A stretch of DNA of 50,860 nt, from the NCBI GenBank assembly GCA_024644015.1, contig JAHELV010000006.1:44052-94911 (forward strand). Reading direction: 5' to 3'. This DNA comes from Nitriliruptorales bacterium. GTDB lineage: Bacteria > Actinomycetota > Nitriliruptoria > Euzebyales > JAHELV01. The notes beneath the pieces were generated by a model. The model ran no database searches and was not told where the DNA came from. It worked only from the letters and a program-made list of their open reading frames with translations. Shown here piece after piece: positions 25,303 to 34,304 of the stretch (position 1 is its first letter; every line of letters begins with the position of its first letter). A program made the translations under genes and the position numbers.

Positions 25303-26100
25303 TCACGGTACGCGCTCGAGCACGTAGGCGCTGTAGCCGTCGCCGGCGCCGCGCGCAAGGTCGACCGCCGTCAGTCCCGACGCGAACGCCGAGGACAGCG
25401 CCGTTCGCACCGCCGCCCTCCATGTGGTCGGACCGTTCGGGTCGGCCTGCCGCAGCCGATCGATGCTGTCGGGCACCGCGACCAGCACGGTGTCCGCCGC
25501 GACCGCCGTGTGGTCGGGCTCAGTGGGCTGCGGTGACCCTCCGATGGTGACCGCGCCCAACAGCCACGAGCCCTCCGGTATGGTCACGCGCCTGCCGACG
25601 CGCGGACCGCTGACCGGCCACTCGGCCAGCAGGCGGTCGGTTGGCAGCCCGCGGTTGATCGCGTCGTCCATGTCGCCGTAGTGGTCGACGTAGTACCGAC
25701 GCGCGTACGCCCCGAGCCGGTGCAGGTTGAGGTACGCATTGCGCGCCTGCAGCGGATCGAAGGTCCAGGTGATCTTCGCGAACCCCCGGGCCGCTGCGTG
25801 CCGGCGTTGCGCGAGCTTGAGCTCGCGGCCGACCCCCCGGCCCTGGACGTGCGGACGGACCGCGAGCATGTGTGAGCACAGGATCGGCTCGCCGTCCTCC
25901 AGGCCGACGAACCCGTAGCAGAACCCGACGGGCGAGCCGCCGTCCGTCGCCACCAGCAGCAGCCCGCCGTTGTGGACGATCGCGCGGATCTGCTCGGCGG
26001 GGACGACCGCGCGGTCGGTCATGCCCCACACCTCGAGCTGGATGTCCTCGACCAGGCGGCACGATGCCGGGTCTGCTGCGACTGCGATGTGGACGGCCAT
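25303..26100 (-). CDS. GNAT family N-acyltransferase
   Basis: 265 residues. The acetyl-CoA (acyl-CoA) binding motif A is clear: MLAVRPHVQGRGVG with the pyrophosphate loop at 86-91 (QGRGVG). LLLVATDGGSPVGFCYGFVG precedes it, and WTFDPLQARNAYLNLHRLGA follows. The long C-terminal extension (170-265) is typical of a subgroup found beside NSAR-type racemases. Such an enzyme in Geobacillus is a succinyl-CoA:D-amino acid N-succinyltransferase. It abuts the racemase gene (stop overlapping its alternative GTG). The ATG at 26100 starts at the domain edge. The acyl donor and acceptor are inferred from context. Confidence 0.87.
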   Translation of the reverse strand: MAVHIAVAADPASCRLVEDIQLEVWGMTDRAVVPAEQIRAIVHNGGLLLVATDGGSPVGFCYGFVGLEDGEPILCSHMLAVRPHVQGRGVGRELKLAQRRHAAARGFAKITWTFDPLQARNAYLNLHRLGAYARRYYVDHYGDMDDAINRGLPTDRLLAEWPVSGPRVGRRVTIPEGSWLLGAVTIGGSPQPTEPDHTAVAADTVLVAVPDSIDRLRQADPNGPTTWRAAVRTALSSAFASGLTAVDLARGAGDGYSAYVLERVP

Positions 26101-26220
26101 TGGACGCGAGTGTGTGTCCGCGCGAACACGAACGCAAGTTTGCCACGGGCGTTGGATAGGCTGATGGTGGGACCATCCGCCCACGGCACGCGAGGTCCGC
26201 GCAGAAGGAGATCATGGCTC

Positions 26221-26847
26221 ATGGCCGTCCATCAATGTTCCCGGTGCGAGTTGCGGTTCCGAACCGAGTCGGAGTACCACGATCACCTGCGGATGGAGCA
26301 CAAGGTCGATCCGCGGAACGTCGATCCGATCCGGTACCGCGCGACGCGCGAGCAGCAGCCGCTGTATCCGGACTTCGTCGAGAAGAAGTCGACCGAGCCC
26401 CGCAAGGTGCTGATCGTCAGCAACGCGACGCTGCGGGCCCAGCAGCTCCAGGACTCCCTGCTCAGTGGAGCGCAGGATCGTCCGACGACGTACCGGCTGG
26501 TGGTGCCGGCGGTCGAGCGCTCTCCCGTTGCGGGCGAGCACTCACGGTTCGCCACCGTCGGCAGCGTCGCGCATCCGGCGGAGGACACGCTGTCGGGCGA
26601 TGCGCTGGCCCGGCATCGGCTCGACGAGGCGCTGGACCGCCTGCGCGAGCAGGGGCTCGACATCGATGGTGTCGTCGGGCACTCGGACCCCATGCGGGCC
26701 GTCGGCCGCGCGCTGGATGGTTTCGACGCTGATGAGGTCATCGTGGCCACCATGCCCCAGGCGCAGTCGGCATGGCTCGACGCGGATCTCCCAACGGAGA
26801 TCGAGCGGCGGTACCGTCTGCCGGTGGCGATCGTCGAGGCCTCGTGA
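26221..26847 (+). CDS. C2H2 zinc-finger protein with UspA-like domain
   Basis: 208 residues; AAGGAG ten bases upstream supports the ATG at 26221. Residues 6-27 form a classical C2H2 finger: Cys6-X2-Cys9-X12-His22-X4-His27, with Phe13 and Leu23 at core positions. After a linker, residues 60-208 show a Rossmann-like/universal-stress-like fold (KVLIVSNATLRAQQL, DALARHRLDEALDRL, GVVGHSDPMRAVGRALDGF, DEVIVATMP). The second domain occurs alone in many actinobacteria; the finger is the unusual part. It could bind DNA or protein. A likely -10 TAGGCT is at 26157-26162. It is divergent from the GNAT gene. Confidence 0.83.
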   Translation: MAVHQCSRCELRFRTESEYHDHLRMEHKVDPRNVDPIRYRATREQQPLYPDFVEKKSTEPRKVLIVSNATLRAQQLQDSLLSGAQDRPTTYRLVVPAVERSPVAGEHSRFATVGSVAHPAEDTLSGDALARHRLDEALDRLREQGLDIDGVVGHSDPMRAVGRALDGFDADEVIVATMPQAQSAWLDADLPTEIERRYRLPVAIVEAS

Positions 26848-26931
26848 CAGCAACCGCCGATAGGCTCGTCAGCAGGGTCATGCACCGCGCCCGCCGGGCG
26901 TGGCACGACGATGGCGACCGAGGAGGGTCCG

Positions 26932-27339
26932 ATGGCTGAGCGTGAGGAGCGCACCGAGGACGACTGGCGTGCCCGGCTTACACCCGAGCAGTATCGGGTG
27001 CTCCGCCAGAAGGGCACCGAGCGGCCGTTCAGCGGCGCGTTCTGGGATGTCAAGACCGATGGCGTGTACCGCTGCGCCGCATGCAACACGGCGTTGTTCA
27101 CATCCGACACCAAGTACGACTCCGGCACGGGCTGGCCCAGCTTCTACGAGCCGGTGTCCCCCAACGCGGTCCGGACCGAGATCGACCGCAGCCTGGGCAT
27201 GGCGCGCACCGAAGTCGTGTGCGGCACGTGCGGAGGCCACCTGGGCCATGTCTTCGATGACGGGCCCCGGCCCACCGGGCAGCGCTACTGCATCAACTCG
27301 GTCGCGCTCGATCTCGAGGAGGCCGAGTCCGGCTCGTGA
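26932..27339 (+). CDS. msrB: peptide-methionine (R)-S-oxide reductase
   Basis: Reduces methionine R-sulfoxide in proteins, repairing oxidative damage in the cytosol. The catalytic Cys120 lies in RYCINS, and four zinc cysteines are at 48, 51, 97 and 100 (CAAC, CGTC). GTGWPSF and [12 protein letters not shown] are diagnostic. The ATG at 26932 is preceded by AGGAGG at 26921-26926; an ATG at 26911 would place that site inside the gene. 135 residues is standard. No resolving cysteine is evident near the usual upstream position, so recycling may use thioredoxin directly. Overlaps the next gene by GTGA. Confidence 0.95.
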   Translation: MAEREERTEDDWRARLTPEQYRVLRQKGTERPFSGAFWDVKTDGVYRCAACNTALFTSDTKYDSGTGWPSFYEPVSPNAVRTEIDRSLGMARTEVVCGTCGGHLGHVFDDGPRPTGQRYCINSVALDLEEAESGS

Positions 27340-28367
27340 CCGATGCGCTCGCGTTGTTCGACGCCGATCTCGCGCCCGCCGCCGCGGCGATCGTCGAGCC
27401 CGTCACGCCTCCGGCGCCCCGCCCGGGCCGCGGTGATCCCCCTGACGGGCCGCTGCTGCTGGCTGTCGACGGCAACGCACTGGTCCACCGTGCGTTCCAT
27501 GCCTACGGCGGCACCACCGGTGGCGCGCGGTACGGATTCTTCGCACTCTTGTCGGTCGTCTGCGATCAGGTTTCGTATGACGGGCTTGTGATCGGTTTCG
27601 ACTGCCGGGCACATTCCCGGCGGCGCGCGCGGTTCGGCGCCTACAAGGCGCAGCGTCCGGACAAGCACGAACAGCTCGAAGCGGCGTTGGACGAGCTGCC
27701 CGGCATCGCGTCCGCCATGGGCGTCCACGTCGTGGTGTCAGCGGGATGGGAGGCCGACGATGTGGTGGCGTCCGCCGCCGCAGCCGCGGAGACCGCCGGC
27801 TGGCGGTGCGTGATCGCCTCGCCTGACCGCGACGTGCTCGGCCTGATCAGTGCTCGGACATCCGTGCTGCAGATCACCGGTGGCGACAAGCCGATCCGCC
27901 GGGTGACCGCTGCGGGCTTCCGCCGTCGCTACCGGATCACGCCTTCGCAGTACCTGCAGCTCGCGGCGTTGCGTGGTGACAGCTCGGACAACCTCTTGGG
28001 CATCCCAGGGATCGGGGCCAAGAAGGCTGCTGCGCTGCTGCGGCTGTACGCGACGGTCAACGAGGCGGTCGCGGACCCGATGGGCTGCCGCAGCGTCCTG
28101 GGTCCCGAGCTGGGCCAGGCGCTGATCGACGACGTGCGCGGCGACGCCTCGGTCTTTCGGCGCAACATCGAACTGATGGAGTTGCAGCGCGACCTCGACA
28201 TCGCGTTGGAGCGGGCGCGACGCGACGCCAACCCCGACGAGATTCTGGCTGTCCTGCGCACCCATCGGATGACCGGCCTGCACGCCAGGATGTGCGCCGC
28301 ACTGTGCCCCCGCGACCAGGCTGCGCCACCGGTCGGCGACGCTGACGCGCCGCCCGACCGGTCTTGA
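27336..28367 (+). CDS. stand-alone 5'-3' exonuclease (Pol I N-terminal/FEN-like)
   Basis: 343 residues with the PIN-like fold and H3TH region of the 5' nuclease family, which removes RNA primers and flap DNA. Conserved acidic clusters appear in [46 protein letters not shown] and [32 protein letters not shown] is the H3TH/DNA-binding part. The first 35 residues are Ala/Pro-rich and not part of the domain. No polymerase domain follows, so it is a free-standing paralogue rather than polA. GTG overlaps the msrB stop, so the two are co-translated. Confidence 0.9.
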   Translation: MTDALALFDADLAPAAAAIVEPVTPPAPRPGRGDPPDGPLLLAVDGNALVHRAFHAYGGTTGGARYGFFALLSVVCDQVSYDGLVIGFDCRAHSRRRARFGAYKAQRPDKHEQLEAALDELPGIASAMGVHVVVSAGWEADDVVASAAAAAETAGWRCVIASPDRDVLGLISARTSVLQITGGDKPIRRVTAAGFRRRYRITPSQYLQLAALRGDSSDNLLGIPGIGAKKAAALLRLYATVNEAVADPMGCRSVLGPELGQALIDDVRGDASVFRRNIELMELQRDLDIALERARRDANPDEILAVLRTHRMTGLHARMCAALCPRDQAAPPVGDADAPPDRS

Positions 28368-28404
28368 CGACTGGCCCCGACCACCCCGGCAGCGGACGTC
28401 GTCA
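28365..28404. terminator. inverted repeat between convergent genes, possible bidirectional terminator
   Basis: TGACGAC at 28365-28371 pairs perfectly with GTCGTCA at 28398-28404. The repeat spans both stop codons of the convergent exonuclease and pepN genes. There is no T-tract and the loop is 26 nt, so support is weak. Confidence 0.25.
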
Positions 28405-30945
28405 GTCCCGGTCCGCCGCACGCGTGCGGATGGAACGCCGCAGTTCGTCGAGCTGTTCGAGCACGACGCGGCGCCCGGCGTCGGGAAGTTCCGGCGTGTG
28501 CAGCGCCTCCGCGGTTGCGGTGGCGGTTGCCTCCTCGATGACAGCGTGGGGGAACAGGCCCTCGGTGAGGTCCAAGGATTCCTGTCGGACCTGACCCTGC
28601 CACAGCTCGCCGAGCCCGCCGACGTAGCGGTCGACGTACGGGCGTAGCAGGTCCTCCTGGTGGTACCGGTGGAACCCCGCGATGGCCGCCCGTCGCAACG
28701 CCAGCGGCTGGTCGCGGTCGTGCGCCATCCGCCAGGCCGCCGCCTTCTCGTCGGCCCGGGGTCGGGCCGCCCGCGCCGTCGTCGCGCGGCGCCGGCCCTC
28801 GTCGGTCCGATCCCCGGCGTGGACACGCGCGATCGCGTCATCGTCGAGCACACCTCGTGACGCGAGCTGGATGACGCCGTACCAGCGCAGATCGTGGTCG
28901 ACCGTGAGGCCGGCCGGGACGGCGGTGCCGTCGAGGATGCCAGCCGTCCACGCCGGGTCGCCCACCGCCATGCGGCAGCGGGCCCACACGAGCTGGCGGT
29001 CCGATCCGGGTTCGCAGCTCGTGATCGCTTCGCGCGAGGCGGCAGCGAGTATCTCGTGCGACGCGGCCCGACGATCAACCGCGCCGTAGCGGTCCGCGGC
29101 GGCGATGGCCTGCCGGATCAACGTGCGGAGCGTGTCGGTCTGTGTCTCGGTTCCCGCGTGGTCGGCCACCAGCTGCACGTACTGCTGCGCGGGGAGCAGT
29201 CCGTCGCGCACGAGATCCCAGGCCAGCAACCAGCCGTGCGACCGGCTCAGCGGATCGACGATGCCACCGAGGTGTCTGCGCAGCGCGGCCAACGACCCCG
29301 GGTCGAGCCGCACCTTGACGTAGCTGCGCAGACCATCGTTGGGCAGCGCGAGTGCCGCGGACCGGTGACCAACCAGCGTCGGCACCGGCGTGCGCTCTCC
29401 CGTGACGTCGAGCTCGACGGTCGTGCGTCGCACCAGCGCGTCGCCGTCGACGTCGTACAGGCCGATCGCGATGCGCTGGTCACGTAGTGGCTGCCTGGCG
29501 TCTGACTCCGGCGATCCAGCGGTGTCGCCGGCCGGCAGGTGCTGCACGATCTCCGCCCAGGCGTAGCGGCCGGCGGCGTCGATGGTCGTCTGCAGCTCGA
29601 GCGTGTTGACGCCGGTCGTCTCGAGCCACTGCCGTGCCCAGACGTCGAGCTTGCGGCCCGACGCTTTCTCTAGCGCGGTGAGGAAGTCGGTCAACGTTGC
29701 GTTACCCCACGCGTGGCGTGCGAAGTAGTCCCGAAGGCCGCCGACCAACGCGTCGGTGCCGACCCAGGCCACCAGCTGCGTGAGCACGAGCGCGCCCTTG
29801 GAGTACGTGATGCCGTCGAAGTTGTTCAGCGCCGTGTCGGTGTCGGGAGCGTCCGCCACGATGGGGTGGCTGGTCGGCAGCTGATCCTGCCTGACCGCCC
29901 ATGCGACCTCGCGGTTCACGAACGCCACCCACGCATCGGTGAAGCGCGTGACCTCTGCCTGTGCCCACGATGCCATGTACGTGGCAAAGCTCTCGTTGAG
30001 CCACAGGTCACCCCACCAGCTCATCGTGACCAGGTTTCCGAACCACATGTGTGCGAGCTCGTGCAGGATCGTGGCGCCCCGCGCCATCCGCTCCGCATCG
30101 GTGACCTTCGAACGGAACAGGTAGCTCTCGCTGAACGTGACGCAACCGGCGTTCTCCATCGCGCCCCAGTTGAACTCGGGCACGAACAACTGGTCGTACT
30201 TGGAGAACGGATACGGCTGACCGAACGTCGCGGTGTAGAAGTCCATCCCCGCCCTGGTGATCTCGAACATCTCCTCCGGCTCGAGATAGGGCGCGAGCGA
30301 GGTCCGGCAGTACAACGCCATCGGAATCGGTGCGTGCTCGTCGACGACGACGTGCAGCGGCCCGGCCACCAGCGCGGTGACGTAGGTCGAGATCGGCCGT
30401 GTGACCTCGAACCGCCAGACATGTACACCCGCTCCGTCGGGGTGTCGCGACGCGACCGGTTCGTTGCTGACCACCGTCCACGCTGCCGGAGCCCGGACGG
30501 TGAACCGGAACCGCGACTTGATGTCGGGCTGGTCGAAGCAGGCGTACGCGGAGTGCGCATCGAACGGCTCGAACTGGGTGTGCAGGTACACGGCGTCGTC
30601 GGACGGATCGACGAAGCGGTGCAGGCCGGTACCGGTGCGCTGGAAGGCGCAGTGCGCGACGACGACCACGTCGTTGGTCTCTGCGAGGTCGTCGAGGAGC
30701 ACACGGTGGCCTGCGGTCGCGACCGGTCGGCCGTTCAGCGTGGCCGACTCGACGTGGTGCGCCCTCAGGTCGATGAAGGTGGACGCCCCGGGCGCGGTGG
30801 AGGCGAACGTCACTCGTGACGTCGCCTTGAAGGTGTCGCCGCGCCCGTCGCTGAGGTCGAATTCGACGTCGTAGGCCACGTCGGCGACGAGCCTCGCGCG
30901 CTCTGCCGCTTCGTCGCGGCCAAGGACATCGCTGCGGTGTGACAT
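28402..30945 (-). CDS. pepN: aminopeptidase N (M1 family)
   Basis: Zinc aminopeptidase that trims N-terminal residues from peptides in the cytosol. 847 residues matches the actinobacterial PepN length. The substrate-recognition motif GAMEN is at 261-265, the zinc motif HELAH at 295-299, and the third zinc ligand Glu318 in NES. The N-terminal beta-domain, thermolysin-like domain and long C-terminal alpha-domain are all present, so it looks complete. Expressed divergently from the propeller lipoprotein. The ATG at 30945 is chosen because MSHRSDVLGRDEAAERARLV is typical; an earlier in-frame start at 31071 adds unrelated sequence. Confidence 0.96.
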   Translation of the reverse strand: MSHRSDVLGRDEAAERARLVADVAYDVEFDLSDGRGDTFKATSRVTFASTAPGASTFIDLRAHHVESATLNGRPVATAGHRVLLDDLAETNDVVVVAHCAFQRTGTGLHRFVDPSDDAVYLHTQFEPFDAHSAYACFDQPDIKSRFRFTVRAPAAWTVVSNEPVASRHPDGAGVHVWRFEVTRPISTYVTALVAGPLHVVVDEHAPIPMALYCRTSLAPYLEPEEMFEITRAGMDFYTATFGQPYPFSKYDQLFVPEFNWGAMENAGCVTFSESYLFRSKVTDAERMARGATILHELAHMWFGNLVTMSWWGDLWLNESFATYMASWAQAEVTRFTDAWVAFVNREVAWAVRQDQLPTSHPIVADAPDTDTALNNFDGITYSKGALVLTQLVAWVGTDALVGGLRDYFARHAWGNATLTDFLTALEKASGRKLDVWARQWLETTGVNTLELQTTIDAAGRYAWAEIVQHLPAGDTAGSPESDARQPLRDQRIAIGLYDVDGDALVRRTTVELDVTGERTPVPTLVGHRSAALALPNDGLRSYVKVRLDPGSLAALRRHLGGIVDPLSRSHGWLLAWDLVRDGLLPAQQYVQLVADHAGTETQTDTLRTLIRQAIAAADRYGAVDRRAASHEILAAASREAITSCEPGSDRQLVWARCRMAVGDPAWTAGILDGTAVPAGLTVDHDLRWYGVIQLASRGVLDDDAIARVHAGDRTDEGRRRATTARAARPRADEKAAAWRMAHDRDQPLALRRAAIAGFHRYHQEDLLRPYVDRYVGGLGELWQGQVRQESLDLTEGLFPHAVIEEATATATAEALHTPELPDAGRRVVLEQLDELRRSIRTRAADRD

Positions 30946-31085
30946 GGATCCCACGATTCGGATCTGGAGCAGTCTCTTCGGTTCGCGCAAGGCTAACCCT
31001 CTCCGACCGCGCGCCGTCGCGACGTTCGTCCGAACAGCCGGCGAGGCACACGGAACCAATCCGCCGGACACGACGTCGAACGGTC

Positions 31086-33134
31086 ATGACGATCACACAC
31101 ACGCTGTGGGCCGGCCTGCTGATGACCGCGGTGTTGCTGGCCGGCTGTGCTCCGACCGCGACCGGCGAGTCGACCGCTGACGCCGGCGTGCCATCCGCTC
31201 TGCGACCGTTCGACGGGTGCGAGGCGCTCGGTGCGCACATGCGGCGCGAGGCGCTGGATCAGGTGACGCCCTACGGCCTGCGAGGGTCCGTGCCACCGAT
31301 GGCCGGTGTCGTCGCCGACAGTGCCGCGCCAGAGGCCGCCTCGGCCGTGGGTGCTCGGGGTGGCGAGACGTTCTCGACCACGAACGTGCAGGAATCCGGG
31401 GTCGACGAGGCCGACCTGGTCAAGACCGACGGCCGGTCCGTGTTCGCGGTGGTTGACGGACTCCTGAGGATCGTCGAAGTGAGCGAAGGCCGCCCGCGGC
31501 TGACGGCGACGCTGCCGCTGACGGGTGGATGGGCGCGCGACATGGTGCTGCACGGGGACGACCTGCTGCTGCTGGGCGAAGGCGAACCCGTGGCGCTGCC
31601 GGGGTCGCCGGGGCGACCGGACGAGGGCGACGTGCACATCCTGCCGCCGGGGACAGCTCAGACGCGGTTGTGGCTCGTCGACGTCAGCCATCCGGCGGCG
31701 CCGGTCGTGCGGTCGACCATGACGGTCGACGGCGCGCTGCTGTCATCTCGGCTGACTGGGCCGACCGCCCGGGTCGTCGTGCGTTCCACGCCGCAGCCGG
31801 CGGGACTGGTCGCCCCGACCGGAGGTCCGGATGCGACGGCGCGCGCGTTGGCCGTCAACCGCGCGCGCGTGGAACAGGCTGACGCACGGGACTGGCTGCC
31901 GCGGGTGACCGTCGACGACGCGCCGCGGCGACCGCTGGTCGAGTGCTCGGCGGTGCAGCGCCCGTCGACGACCCCCGATCTGGGCATCGTGTCGGTGCTG
32001 TCACTCGACCTGACGCGAAGTTCACTGACCCCCCACCGCGCCCAGGCGGTGCTGGGAGCCGCTGACACGGTCTATGCGAGCGAGGACAGCCTGTACGTCA
32101 CCACGAGCCGGTGGCCCCAGCCGCCGCTGCCGGTCGACCCGCCGGTGCCGCCGGTCGAGCCGTTGCCCGACGTGCCGCTGCCGGTTGACCCTCCCGCGCA
32201 GCTGTCGGACGAGCTGACGCAACCGTCAGCCCGGTCGACGCCCGAGGAGCTCCAGCCGCCCCAGCCACCAGGCGACCTGCCGCCGGCGCCTGCCGTCGCG
32301 ACCGAGATCCATCGTTTCGATCTCGATCGACAGGGCGCGTCCTACGCCGCCAGTGGCTCGGTGCCGGGCCGTGTCCTCAACCAGTGGGCGCTGTCCGAGC
32401 ACGACGGCCACCTTCGGATCGCGACGACCGAGGACGCGGCCGTCGTGGGCGACACGTCGACGAGTGCGGTCCGGGTCCTCGGGCAACGCGGCGCGCGACT
32501 CGAGCAGGTCGGAGTCGTCGGCGACCTCGGGCGGGGCGAACAGATCTTCGCGGTCCGCTATGCGGGTGACGTGGGGTACGTCGTGACGTTCAGGCAGACC
32601 GACCCCCTGTACACGCTGGACCTGTCGGACCCCGCGGCGCCGCGGGTGCTCGGAGCGCTCAAGATCCCGGGCTACTCGGCGTACCTGCATCCGATCGGCG
32701 ATGACCACCTGCTCGGCGTGGGTCAGGACGCAGACCGGCAGGGCCGGGTGACCGGCGTGCAGATCTCCTTGTTCGACACGGCCGATCTGGCCGCGCCCGA
32801 ACGCATCGACCAGGTCCGTCTCGGACCGCAGACGAGCACCGACGTCGAGTACGACCACCGGGCGCTGCTGTACTGGCCCGACCGCGACCTCGTGGTCCTG
32901 CCGGTCCAGCGTTGGGCGGCCGGTGACGCCGGCGCGTTGGTGTTGACCGCTGATCCGACCGGTGGGCTGGTCGAGCGCGGCTACGTGCGTCAACCGTTGG
33001 CCGGCGGCGACATGCCCGCGACGATCGTGCGCAGCCTGATCGTCGATGATCACCTGCTCACCGTGTCACCCACCGGTGTCATGGTCACCGACGTCGATAC
33101 GCTCGCGGCCATCGGGGCGGTGTCGTTCGACTGA
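31086..33134 (+). CDS. beta-propeller domain lipoprotein
   Basis: 682 residues. The signal peptide ends with lipobox LAGC (about 18-21), so the protein is probably lipid-anchored outside. ETFSTTNVQESGVDEADLVKTDG and later LWLVDVSHPAAPVV and PIGDDHLLGVGQDAD are characteristic of the bacterial beta-propeller family (Pfam Beta_propel). A Pro-rich, imperfectly repeated segment (about residues 345-400, many VDPP and PLPV units) interrupts the propeller and may form an extended loop. The ATG at 31086 fits the signal peptide. It has no operon partner; function unknown. Confidence 0.88.
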   Translation: MTITHTLWAGLLMTAVLLAGCAPTATGESTADAGVPSALRPFDGCEALGAHMRREALDQVTPYGLRGSVPPMAGVVADSAAPEAASAVGARGGETFSTTNVQESGVDEADLVKTDGRSVFAVVDGLLRIVEVSEGRPRLTATLPLTGGWARDMVLHGDDLLLLGEGEPVALPGSPGRPDEGDVHILPPGTAQTRLWLVDVSHPAAPVVRSTMTVDGALLSSRLTGPTARVVVRSTPQPAGLVAPTGGPDATARALAVNRARVEQADARDWLPRVTVDDAPRRPLVECSAVQRPSTTPDLGIVSVLSLDLTRSSLTPHRAQAVLGAADTVYASEDSLYVTTSRWPQPPLPVDPPVPPVEPLPDVPLPVDPPAQLSDELTQPSARSTPEELQPPQPPGDLPPAPAVATEIHRFDLDRQGASYAASGSVPGRVLNQWALSEHDGHLRIATTEDAAVVGDTSTSAVRVLGQRGARLEQVGVVGDLGRGEQIFAVRYAGDVGYVVTFRQTDPLYTLDLSDPAAPRVLGALKIPGYSAYLHPIGDDHLLGVGQDADRQGRVTGVQISLFDTADLAAPERIDQVRLGPQTSTDVEYDHRALLYWPDRDLVVLPVQRWAAGDAGALVLTADPTGGLVERGYVRQPLAGGDMPATIVRSLIVDDHLLTVSPTGVMVTDVDTLAAIGAVSFD

Positions 33135-33161
33135 CGATCGGCGGCGTCACCGCCAACCCAC

Positions 33162-33185
33162 GGGGACGGTCGTCGTCGCGTCCCC
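33162..33185 (+). terminator. GC-rich hairpin after the beta-propeller gene
   Basis: GGGGACG (33162-33168) and CGTCCCC (33179-33185) form a perfect 7-bp stem with a 10-nt loop. It starts 28 bases after the stop codon. No U-tract follows, as often seen for terminators in high-GC genomes. Confidence 0.45.
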
Positions 33186-33314
33186 AACGACGGGGGCCGG
33201 CGTCTCCGCCGGGACACGGTTGACGGGTACCGACGGTCGTCGGCGGAGCGCGCGGCGATAGGTGATGATGGACGGCGACACCATGCGGCCGACGACGCGA
33301 AGGACCCACGCACA

Positions 33315-34295
33315 ATGCGCTATCGACGGCTTGGCAAGACCGGCTACAAGGTCAGCGAGATCGGGTTTGGCGCCTGGGCGATCGGTGGCGACTGGGGTTC
33401 GACGGACGACAAGGAAGCGATGGCGACCTTGCATGCGGCGGTCGACGCGGGAGTCACGTTCTTCGACACCGCCGACGTGTACGGCGACGGCCACAGCGAG
33501 CGGTTGCTGGCCCGCCTGCGCCGTGAACGCACCGAGGAGCTCGTCGTCGCGACGAAGGTCGGCCGACGAGGACCACTGGATCCCGACACCTATACGTACG
33601 ACACGCTGCGCGACTGGATGCAGCGTTGCTGCGACAATCTCAGCGTCGACCGGCTCGATCTCGTTCAGTTGCACTGCCCGCCGACCGACACCTATTACCG
33701 ACCGGACGTGTTCGAGCATCTGCGCGACCTGGTCGACGAAGGATTTGCCGCCGCGGTGGGCGTCAGCGTCGAACGGGTCGAGGAAGGGCTCAAGGCGATC
33801 GAGTTCGACGTCGTGTCGTCGGTCCAGATCATCTTCAACCTGTTCCGCCAGCGCCCAGCGGAGCTGTTCCTGGGCCGCGCCCACGAACATGACGTCGGGA
33901 TCATCGCCCGGGTGCCGCTGGCCAGCGGCCTGTTGACCGGCAAATACGACGCCGACACGACGTTCGCGGACGATGATCACCGCAACTTCAACGCCGAGGG
34001 CGAGGCGTTCGACGTTGGCGAGACGTTCGCCGGTGTCGGACTTCAGCGCGGCGTGTCCGCGGCGGAGCAGCTCCGCGCCCGCGTCCCCGAGGACGCCACG
34101 CTGGCGCAGTTCGCCCTCCGGTGGATCCTCATGCACCCGGAGGTCTCGACCGTGATACCGGGTGCGCGGACCACCGCCCAGGCGCGGGACAATGCGGCGT
34201 CGTCGTCACTGCCGCCACTGTCGGAGGACGACATGGCCGCAGCGACGTGGATGTACACCGAGCGCATCGCGCCGGCTGTGCACCAGCGCTGGTGA
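33315..34295 (+). CDS. aldo/keto reductase
   Basis: NADPH-dependent oxidoreductase with a TIM-barrel fold; 326 residues. The catalytic tetrad is intact: Asp51 (FFDTADVYG), Tyr56, Lys81 (VATKVG) and His120 (LVQLHCPP). The C-terminal cofactor region includes STVIPGARTTAQARDN. The opening MRYRRLGKTGYKVSEIGFGAW is typical of the AKR subgroup related to YajO/Tas. AAGGA lies about ten bases before the ATG. Tail-to-tail with the alpha-glucosidase gene (9-bp gap). The substrate cannot be deduced. Confidence 0.93.
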   Translation: MRYRRLGKTGYKVSEIGFGAWAIGGDWGSTDDKEAMATLHAAVDAGVTFFDTADVYGDGHSERLLARLRRERTEELVVATKVGRRGPLDPDTYTYDTLRDWMQRCCDNLSVDRLDLVQLHCPPTDTYYRPDVFEHLRDLVDEGFAAAVGVSVERVEEGLKAIEFDVVSSVQIIFNLFRQRPAELFLGRAHEHDVGIIARVPLASGLLTGKYDADTTFADDDHRNFNAEGEAFDVGETFAGVGLQRGVSAAEQLRARVPEDATLAQFALRWILMHPEVSTVIPGARTTAQARDNAASSSLPPLSEDDMAAATWMYTERIAPAVHQRW

Positions 34296-34304
34296 CCGGT
34301 CCCG

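Noticed and set aside
30008-31240. 410-residue minus-strand frame over pepN
   Set aside because: Shadow of the pepN frame with Arg-rich composition; aminopeptidase motifs are in the other frame.
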